Assembly: GCA_013298995.1 (NCBI GenBank)
Contig: JAAFJW010000010.1
Coordinates: 1-39,571 of the forward strand
Source of the DNA: Sphingobacteriales bacterium
GTDB lineage: Bacteria > Bacteroidota > Bacteroidia > Sphingobacteriales > Sphingobacteriaceae
DNA: 39,571 bases
Direction: 5' to 3'
Shown here: in pieces, positions 34,533 to 39,571 of the stretch
Layout: every line of letters begins with the position of its first letter
Position numbering within the stretch: position 1 is the stretch's first letter
Program-made: the position numbers and the translations under genes
The notes under the pieces: generated by a model
Told to the model about the DNA's origin: nothing
The model's input: only the letters and a program-made list of their open reading frames with translations
The model's database searches: none

Positions 34533-36641
34533 TTATGCGTTTGCTTTAGCGCCTTTAACTTTGGCTACCACTTCATCTTGTACACCTTTGGGTGCAGGGT
34601 CGTAGTGGTTAAATTCCATGGTTGAAGTTGCCCTGCCCGATGTAATGGTACGTAACTGGGTTACATAACCAAACATTTCTGATAAAGGTACCAATGCTTT
34701 AATTACTTGCGCACCTGCTCGGGTATCCATACCTTGTAACTGGCCTCTTCTACGGTTTAAATCGCCCATTACATCACCCATGTTTTCTTCTGGTGTTAAT
34801 ACCTCTATTTTCATAATAGGCTCCATTAAAACGGGTTTACATTTTGGTAAGGCTTCTCTAAACGCATTACGGGCAGCAAGCTCAAATGATAAAGCATCTG
34901 AATCGACAGCGTGAAACGAACCATCAATTAAGCGCACTTTCATTGAAGTAACTGGGTAACCAGCCAATACACCGTTTGATAGCGATGCTTCGAAACCTTT
35001 TTGTACCGAAGGTATAAACTCGCGAGGAATAGAACCGCCCGATATTTCGTTTACAAACTCTAAACCAATTTTAGTTTCATCTTCTACTGGCGAAATAATA
35101 ACTTGTATATCGGCAAATTTACCACGGCCACCCGTTTGTTTTTTGTAGGTTTCACGATGCTGCACTGTACCTGTAATAGCTTCTTTGTAAGCAACTTGTG
35201 GCGCACCTTGGTTTACTTCTACTTTAAATTCGCGTTTTAACCTATCCATCAAAATATCTAGGTGTAACTCGCCCATACCTTGTATAATGGTTTGGCCACT
35301 ATCTTCATCAGTATGTACACGGAAAGTTGGATCTTCTTCGGCTAGTTTATTTAAAGCCATACCCATTTTATCTACATCGGCCTGTGTTTTAGGCTCAATA
35401 GCTAAACCAATAACTGGGTCGGGGAAATTCATCGACTCTAAAATAATCGGATTTTTTTCTTCGCAAAGCGTATCTCCAGTTTTAATATCTTTAAAACCTA
35501 CTACTGCAGCAATATCGCCAGCACCTACATTAGGTATTGGGTTTTGCTTATTGGCATGCATTTGGAAGATACGAGAAATACGCTCTTTATTTCCCGAACG
35601 TACATTATATACATACGAACCAGCTTCTAAATTACCAGAGTAAACACGTATAAAACATAAACGACCTACAAATGGGTCGGTTGCAATTTTAAATGCTAAA
35701 GCTGCAAACGGTTCTTTTTCATCGGGTTTACGTAAAATTTCTTCGCCTGTATCGGGGTGTGTACCTACAATACCTTCTTGGTCCATTGGCGATGGCAATA
35801 ATTCCATCACATAATCCAACATGGTTTGTACACCTTTATTTTTGAAAGACGAACCACATACCATTGGTACAATTGAAGCATCTAAAACGGCTTTGCGTAA
35901 AGCGTCTAATATTTCACGTTCGGTAATGCTTTCTGGAGCTTCAAAAAATTTCTCCATCAAGCTCTCATCATAATCCGCAACCGATTCTAATAATTTTTCT
36001 CTCCACTCGGTAGCTTCTTCAATCAAATCTGCAGGAATTGGTACTTCGGTAAAGGTCATGCCTTTATCCTCTTCGTTCCAGATAATACCTCTCCAGTTTA
36101 TTAAATCAACCACGCCTTTAAATTGGTCTTCGCTACCAATAGGTATTTGTAATGGCACAGCATTACTGCCTAGCATATCTTTAACTTGTTTTACTACTTT
36201 TAGGAAATCGGCACCAGCCCTATCCATTTTGTTCACAAAACCTATGCGAGATACGCTGTAATTATTGGCTAAGCGCCAGTTGGTTTCTGATTGTGGCTCT
36301 ACACCATCAACGGCCGAAAACAAAAACACCAAACCATCCAATACACGTAGCGAGCGGTTAACTTCAACCGTAAAATCAACGTGGCCTGGGGTATCAATAA
36401 TGTTTATGTGGTAATTATCGCCTCTATATTTCCAGTTTACGGTAGTAGCTGCCGATGTAATGGTGATACCACGTTCTTGTTCTTGCGCCATCCAATCCAT
36501 TGTTGCAGCACCATCATGTACTTCACCAATTTTATGACTAACACCAGCGTAATACAAAATACGTTCGGTTGTGGTGGTTTTGCCGGCATCAATGTGGGCG
36601 GCAATACCAATGTTTCTTGTAAATCTTAAATCTCTAGACAT
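34533..36641 (-). CDS. fusA: Elongation factor G
   Basis: A 702-residue translocase GTPase. G motifs are AHIDAGKT (15-22), DTPGH (83-87) and NKMD (137-140); the switch I region has [11 protein letters not shown]. Domains II-V follow in full length. It is a canonical EF-G with no obvious fusidic-acid-resistance truncation. It sits 98 bp behind rpsG with a strong hairpin in between. The start context CCCCCCAAAATATAATG is shared with the exporter at 17688. Confidence 0.97.
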   Translation of the reverse strand: MSRDLRFTRNIGIAAHIDAGKTTTTERILYYAGVSHKIGEVHDGAATMDWMAQEQERGITITSAATTVNWKYRGDNYHINIIDTPGHVDFTVEVNRSLRVLDGLVFLFSAVDGVEPQSETNWRLANNYSVSRIGFVNKMDRAGADFLKVVKQVKDMLGSNAVPLQIPIGSEDQFKGVVDLINWRGIIWNEEDKGMTFTEVPIPADLIEEATEWREKLLESVADYDESLMEKFFEAPESITEREILDALRKAVLDASIVPMVCGSSFKNKGVQTMLDYVMELLPSPMDQEGIVGTHPDTGEEILRKPDEKEPFAALAFKIATDPFVGRLCFIRVYSGNLEAGSYVYNVRSGNKERISRIFQMHANKQNPIPNVGAGDIAAVVGFKDIKTGDTLCEEKNPIILESMNFPDPVIGLAIEPKTQADVDKMGMALNKLAEEDPTFRVHTDEDSGQTIIQGMGELHLDILMDRLKREFKVEVNQGAPQVAYKEAITGTVQHRETYKKQTGGRGKFADIQVIISPVEDETKIGLEFVNEISGGSIPREFIPSVQKGFEASLSNGVLAGYPVTSMKVRLIDGSFHAVDSDALSFELAARNAFREALPKCKPVLMEPIMKIEVLTPEENMGDVMGDLNRRRGQLQGMDTRAGAQVIKALVPLSEMFGYVTQLRTITSGRATSTMEFNHYDPAPKGVQDEVVAKVKGAKANA

Positions 36642-36677
36642 TATATTTTGGGGGGATTTTCTGTGATTTTTTTAAAC

Positions 36678-36717
36678 AATTACACCGATTATTATTTAAC
36701 AAACAATCGGTGTAATT
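36678..36717. repeat. 13-bp hairpin between rpsG and fusA
   Basis: AATTACACCGATT (36678-36690) and AATCGGTGTAATT (36705-36717) form a perfect stem. On the minus strand no U-run follows directly, so processing, mRNA stability or regulation is more likely than simple termination. Confidence 0.65.
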
Positions 36718-36739
36718 TATAAACTATCTCATCTAATTT

Positions 36740-37207
36740 TTAGAACCTAAAATGTGAGAATGCTTTGTTAGCCTCGGCCATTTTGTGGGTATCTTCTTTT
36801 TTCTTAACTGCTGCACCTTCGCCTTTGGCTGCCGAAATAATTTCGCCTGCTAATTTCTCGGTCATTGTTTTTTCGCCACGTTTGCGGCTATAGCTTATTA
36901 ACCATTTCATACCTAGGGCAATTTTACGCTCGGGCCTTACTTCGGTAGGTACCTGAAAATTAGCACCACCCACACGGCGTGATTTTACTTCTACACCTGG
37001 CATAATATTATTTAATGCTTTTTTAAAGGTTTCTAAACCATTTTCGGTGGTTTTAGTTTCTACCATTTCTATTGCGCCGTAAAAAATATCGTAAGCGATA
37101 GATTTTTTTCCATCGTACATCATATTGTTTACAAACCTGGTTACCATTACGTCGTTAAACTTTGGGTCAGGCAGGATAATTCTCTTTTTTGGTTTCGATT
37201 TTCTCAT
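36740..37207 (-). CDS. rpsG: 30S ribosomal protein uS7
   Basis: A 155-residue S7 that nucleates assembly of the 30S head. The family stretch around [20 protein letters not shown] and the C-terminal [13 protein letters not shown] are present. It lies 19 bp after rpsL in the conserved rpsL-rpsG-fusA order. It has an exact Shine-Dalgarno sequence, rare in this phylum. Confidence 0.97.
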   Translation of the reverse strand: MRKSKPKKRIILPDPKFNDVMVTRFVNNMMYDGKKSIAYDIFYGAIEMVETKTTENGLETFKKALNNIMPGVEVKSRRVGGANFQVPTEVRPERKIALGMKWLISYSRKRGEKTMTEKLAGEIISAAKGEGAAVKKKEDTHKMAEANKAFSHFRF

Positions 37208-37214
37208 TGTCTTG

Positions 37215-37220
37215 TCCTCC
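37215..37220 (-). promoter_or_regulatory. Strong Shine-Dalgarno sequence of rpsG
   Basis: Minus-strand GGAGGA ends 7 nt before the rpsG ATG. The other starts I inspected have A/T-rich leaders without such a motif. Confidence 0.75.
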
Positions 37221-37226
37221 GTTTAA

Positions 37227-37649
37227 TTATTTCTTTTTCTTTGCACCACCTTTGGTAGGGGCTGCAACTACTTGCCCAGGTTTAGGGCGTTTGGTACCAT
37301 ATTTACTTCTACGTTGGTTACGGCCAGCTACGCCAGCAGTATCTAATGCGCCACGCACAATGTGATAACGTACACCAGGTAAATCTTTTACCTTTCCGCC
37401 ACGTACCAATACGATAGAGTGTTCTTGCAAATTGTGGCCTTCGCCAGGGATGTAAGCGTTAATCTCTTTGCCGTTGGTTAAACGTACACGAGCAACTTTA
37501 CGCATGGCCGAGTTTGGTTTTTTAGGGGTAGTTGTATATACACGTGTACATACGCCTCTTCGCTGTGGACAGCTGTCCAATGCTGGGGATTTACTCTTGT
37601 CCACCAGTGCTACTCTACCTTTCCTAACTAATTGTTGAATGGTTGGCAT
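37227..37649 (-). CDS. rpsL: 30S ribosomal protein uS12
   Basis: A 140-residue S12 of the decoding centre. The loops KKPNSAMRK (K43, K44) and [14 protein letters not shown] (K88, D89) are wild-type, so no classical streptomycin-resistance change is visible. The C-terminal extension, rich in lysine and proline, is longer than in E. coli. It is the first gene of the rpsL-rpsG-fusA-rpsJ unit. Confidence 0.97.
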   Translation of the reverse strand: MPTIQQLVRKGRVALVDKSKSPALDSCPQRRGVCTRVYTTTPKKPNSAMRKVARVRLTNGKEINAYIPGEGHNLQEHSIVLVRGGKVKDLPGVRYHIVRGALDTAGVAGRNQRRSKYGTKRPKPGQVVAAPTKGGAKKKK

Positions 37650-37729
37650 TTAAATAATTTATGTTTTAAAATTTATTTGTTTCCCTATTGCTTTTAGTTA
37701 CTACATAGCATACCCATGCAAAAGGAATG

Positions 37730-37760
37730 CAAAAGTAGAATTTTTATATTGATAAACAAA
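37730..37760 (-). promoter_or_regulatory. Consensus promoter of the rpsL operon
   Basis: On the minus strand: TTTG (37760-37757), a 19-bp spacer and TACTTTTG (37737-37730), an exact match to the Bacteroidota pattern. The 5' leader before rpsL is about 75 nt. Confidence 0.8.
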
Positions 37761-37910
37761 GCGTTGAAGTAATTATTTTTTGGGTGCTATTTTATATCCC
37801 TATTGGGGGAAATTTTAAGCGTTTAATAAGGTTTAGGTAAGAGGGTTTTTTATAAGTAGCGAATGTTGCTCAAAAGACGGAATAGCTTAACAAAAATGTT
37901 ACTCTATTTT

Positions 37911-37941
37911 TTTGTTGTAAGCAAAAAATAACATACAATTG
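37911..37941 (+). promoter_or_regulatory. Promoter of the small lipoprotein gene
   Basis: TTTG (37911-37914), a 19-bp spacer and TACAATTG (37934-37941), one mismatch from TAnnTTTG. Confidence 0.6.
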
Positions 37942-37973
37942 TAAAATAAAATAACTTTTAAAATCAATTGAAA

Positions 37974-38318
37974 ATGAAAAAAAGAATCCTAACCATTGCT
38001 AGTGCATTTATTATTGCAAGCGTATTGTTTTTTGCTTGTAAAAAAGAAAAAGTTGAAACTTGTGGAGCTGATTTAGTTGCTAGAGCTACCGCTTTTGAAA
38101 AAAAGGCTGATGCTTTTGAGAAAAAAGCTGATTCACCAACTGGTGTTACCACAGCAGAGTGTGCAGCATTAAAAACCGAGGCTTTAGGTTTAATTTCCGA
38201 AGTTAAAGATTGTTCACAAACATCTTCTGATAAAAAATTAATTGCCGAATTAGAGGGTCTAGCTGCCGAAATTAATTGCAGCAAATTAGAGGCTGTGAAA
38301 GCGGCGGTTGTAAAGTAA
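37974..38318 (+). CDS. Small uncharacterised lipoprotein
   Basis: A 114-residue protein with a lipoprotein signal peptide (ILTIASAFIIASVLFFAC, lipidation at the Cys). The track starts at TTG 37968; ATG 37974 (MKKRILTIASAF) is the natural start. The mature part is helical and alanine/lysine/glutamate-rich, with a short repeat AFEKKAD AFEKKAD and four further Cys residues (TCGAD, AECAA, DCSQ, NCSK) that could form disulfides. I recognise no family. It has its own promoter and a strong terminator, so it is a single-gene unit and likely abundant. Confidence 0.75.
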   Translation: MKKRILTIASAFIIASVLFFACKKEKVETCGADLVARATAFEKKADAFEKKADSPTGVTTAECAALKTEALGLISEVKDCSQTSSDKKLIAELEGLAAEINCSKLEAVKAAVVK

Positions 38319-38378
38319 ATTATTGGCATGCTTGACATCAGTTTTATTTACTGAACAAAAAAAATTGAACAGTTATAA

Positions 38379-38410
38379 AAAAGCAGGAATTTATTATTCC
38401 TGCTTTTTTT
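38379..38410. terminator. Terminator after the small lipoprotein gene
   Basis: Perfect 8-bp stem GCAGGAAT/ATTCCTGC (38383-38403) with a TTATT loop, A-run before and seven T after. It works in the plus direction. It also disproves the ORF 38323-38541, which runs through it. Confidence 0.9.
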
Positions 38411-38411
38411 G

Positions 38412-38783
38412 TTTTAAAATATATTACATCGGCTACTATTGCATCTTAAATTCAATTAATAAATGTAACAGAAAAATTTTAAGGATTGATAAAAATGGGG
38501 TTATAAGCGGTATAATCTCCCGAAAGGGGAAACTAATTTAAAAATATTTATTAAAAAAACAGTTTCGTAAAAATAGCATTTTACAATGCTTAAATTTGTT
38601 TCTAAAAACAATAGAATTAAATATATTTACAATCTAAAAATAGGCTATTCCCAAGGATATAGTTATTTGCGATGATCATATGCTTTTTTTTGAGTGGTTG
38701 AGTTATCCTTTAAAGGCATTTTTGAAACTAACAGTAGCCCAAACAGGGTAATAAAGTTAAAATTATTATACTTATAAAATTAA
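38412..38783. other. A/T-rich stretch with a receiver-domain remnant
   Basis: Apart from the remnant at 38644-38751 nothing is recognised. The promoter of the LuxR-type gene should lie near its right end. Confidence 0.5.
38644..38751 (+). pseudogene. Response-regulator receiver-domain remnant
   Basis: An in-frame stretch between two stops reads AIPKDIVICDDHMLFFEWLS then YPLKAFLKLTVAQTG. The ICDDHMLFxE core is the N-terminal acidic pocket of NarL/LuxR-type receivers (usual form VDDHxLFxEGL). There is no start codon upstream, and the rest of the receiver, including the phosphorylation-site aspartate, is missing. It lies directly before a LuxR-type gene. Confidence 0.5.
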
Positions 38784-39545
38784 ATGTCCACACAAATACA
38801 AAAACTACACGATGTATGGCTTAATTACCGCAACAAAAGCGAGCAAAATACAGACCTACCACAAATTACTCTTGAAGATTTAAACAACGCCATTACAAGC
38901 ACCGGTCCATTTTATTTTTATGTAATTGATTTTGCCGACATGTCTCTATCGCATATTAGCCCATCTATTTACGATATACATCATTTTGAACAAGGTAAGG
39001 TTACATTTGATGATATATTAAACACGCTTCATCCTGATGATATTGATTTTCTTAGTAAAACCGAAGCTAGTATTGCTAAGTTTTTTTACGAAAACATTGG
39101 TGAAGAAAAGTTTTTGCATTATAAAATCAATTACTGCTTTCGTTTAAAAATGAGAAATGGAGAGTATGCTTTAATTAACCATCAAGCACTTATGCTTACT
39201 TTAGATAAAAGCGGAGGTTACGGTAAAGTGTTAAATATACATACCCGAATAGATCATATAACAAAATCTAATACTTATCAGTTTTCGCTTATTGGTTTAA
39301 ATGGAGAACCATCTTATATGAATTTAAGTAACGAAACTGCGTTTTTAAAAGAAACCGCTTTTAGTAAACGGGAAATAGAAATTTTAAGATTGGTAAGCAA
39401 TGGCAACAATAATAACGAAATAGCCGATAAGCTATTTATAAGCGAATTAACGGTAAAAAAACACCGTAAAAACATTTTACAAAAAGCCAATTGCAAAAAC
39501 ACTACGCAGTTGATTAAAAATTGTGTGTTGCAAGGGTTGATATAA
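38784..39545 (+). CDS. LuxR-type transcriptional regulator with PAS-like N-terminal domain
   Basis: A 253-residue regulator. The C-terminal 65 or so residues are a LuxR helix-turn-helix (FSKREIEILRLVSNGNNNNE, ADKLFISELTVKKHRKNI). The N-terminal part (about 30-180) looks like a PAS-type sensor fold (YFYVIDFADMSLSHISPSIY, followed by a HPDDIDFL segment typical of PAS proteins). There is no receiver domain, so the signal is probably a ligand or partner protein. Proteins of this architecture are numerous in Bacteroidota; the target genes are unknown. Confidence 0.87.
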   Translation: MSTQIQKLHDVWLNYRNKSEQNTDLPQITLEDLNNAITSTGPFYFYVIDFADMSLSHISPSIYDIHHFEQGKVTFDDILNTLHPDDIDFLSKTEASIAKFFYENIGEEKFLHYKINYCFRLKMRNGEYALINHQALMLTLDKSGGYGKVLNIHTRIDHITKSNTYQFSLIGLNGEPSYMNLSNETAFLKETAFSKREIEILRLVSNGNNNNEIADKLFISELTVKKHRKNILQKANCKNTTQLIKNCVLQGLI

Positions 39546-39571
39546 TGCGATTGTTTTTTAGAGCGAAACGC

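Larger units (their letters stand above)
37650..37973. other. Divergent intergenic region rpsL / small lipoprotein
   Basis: It contains the rpsL promoter (minus) and the small-lipoprotein promoter (plus). Otherwise A/T-rich; no gene seen. Confidence 0.6.

Noticed and set aside
37964-38338. 124-residue minus-strand ORF
   Set aside because: It is antisense to the small lipoprotein, which has a signal peptide, promoter and terminator of its own.
38323-38541. 72-residue plus-strand ORF
   Set aside because: It starts with a TTG five bases after the lipoprotein stop, runs straight through a strong terminator hairpin, and has low-complexity Cys/Tyr/Ile content.

Overview
The window looks like chromosomal DNA of an AT-rich member of the Bacteroidota, probably the Chitinophagia/Sphingobacteriia side. 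The evidence is a type IX secretion (T9SS) type A sorting tail, a SprB-like adhesin followed by a PorP/SprF protein, a DUF3276 PUR-domain protein, and the ribosomal order rpsL-rpsG-fusA-rpsJ. Promoters fit the phylum-specific TTTG-N19-TAnnTTTG pattern, and starts are A/T-rich with almost no Shine-Dalgarno sequences. Most ORF-track lines are shadows of real genes. I saw no rRNA, tRNA, CRISPR array or intact transposase.

Layout. 1-5,000: an A-type Fe-S carrier, a gene-free stretch with REP-like palindromes, a DUF4139 (MuiA-like) secreted protein, and three tandem 620-bp Uma2-family genes that are nearly identical except for one block. 5,000-14,400: two large T9SS cargo proteins, the second with its PorP/SprF partner. 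Between them lie an attC-like palindrome and a decaying toxin-antitoxin patch: a HicB-like gene, a hicA toxin with an in-frame stop, and a frameshifted antitoxin-like remnant. 14,400-15,900: a PIN-domain toxin-antitoxin pair and the DUF3276 gene. 15,900-19,830: an ABC exporter, a DUF4276 gene and an OLD/AAA-type ATPase, the last two abutting like a two-gene defence module.

19,900-25,700 (minus strand): a tryptophan operon trpD-rhuM-trpF-trpB-trpA. A RhuM-family gene sits where trpC is usually found; trpE, trpG and trpC are absent from the window. Just upstream of trpD I found an unannotated 16-codon leader ORF with two adjacent Trp codons, an antiterminator strand overlapping its stop codon, and a terminator hairpin with a U-run, which together make a ribosome-mediated attenuator. 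Upstream of that is ubiX, preceded by a promoter, a hairpin and a terminator within about 100 bp (a candidate small RNA or second attenuator).

25,700-33,700 (plus strand): asnS, topA, mnmA, a lipoprotein and a second ABC exporter. 33,700-37,760: a 21-bp array of mini-palindromes, a terminator, then rpsJ, fusA, rpsG and rpsL on the minus strand. A heptanucleotide tandem array lies between fusA and rpsJ, and a consensus promoter precedes rpsL. The cluster ends at rpsJ instead of continuing into rplC. 37,900-39,571: a small lipoprotein with its own promoter and terminator, a receiver-domain remnant, and a LuxR-type regulator.

The strongest candidates for a second look are the trp attenuator, the localized variation in the Uma2 triplet, the ubiX leader RNA, the AAA/DUF4276 pair and the attC-like/toxin-antitoxin patch.
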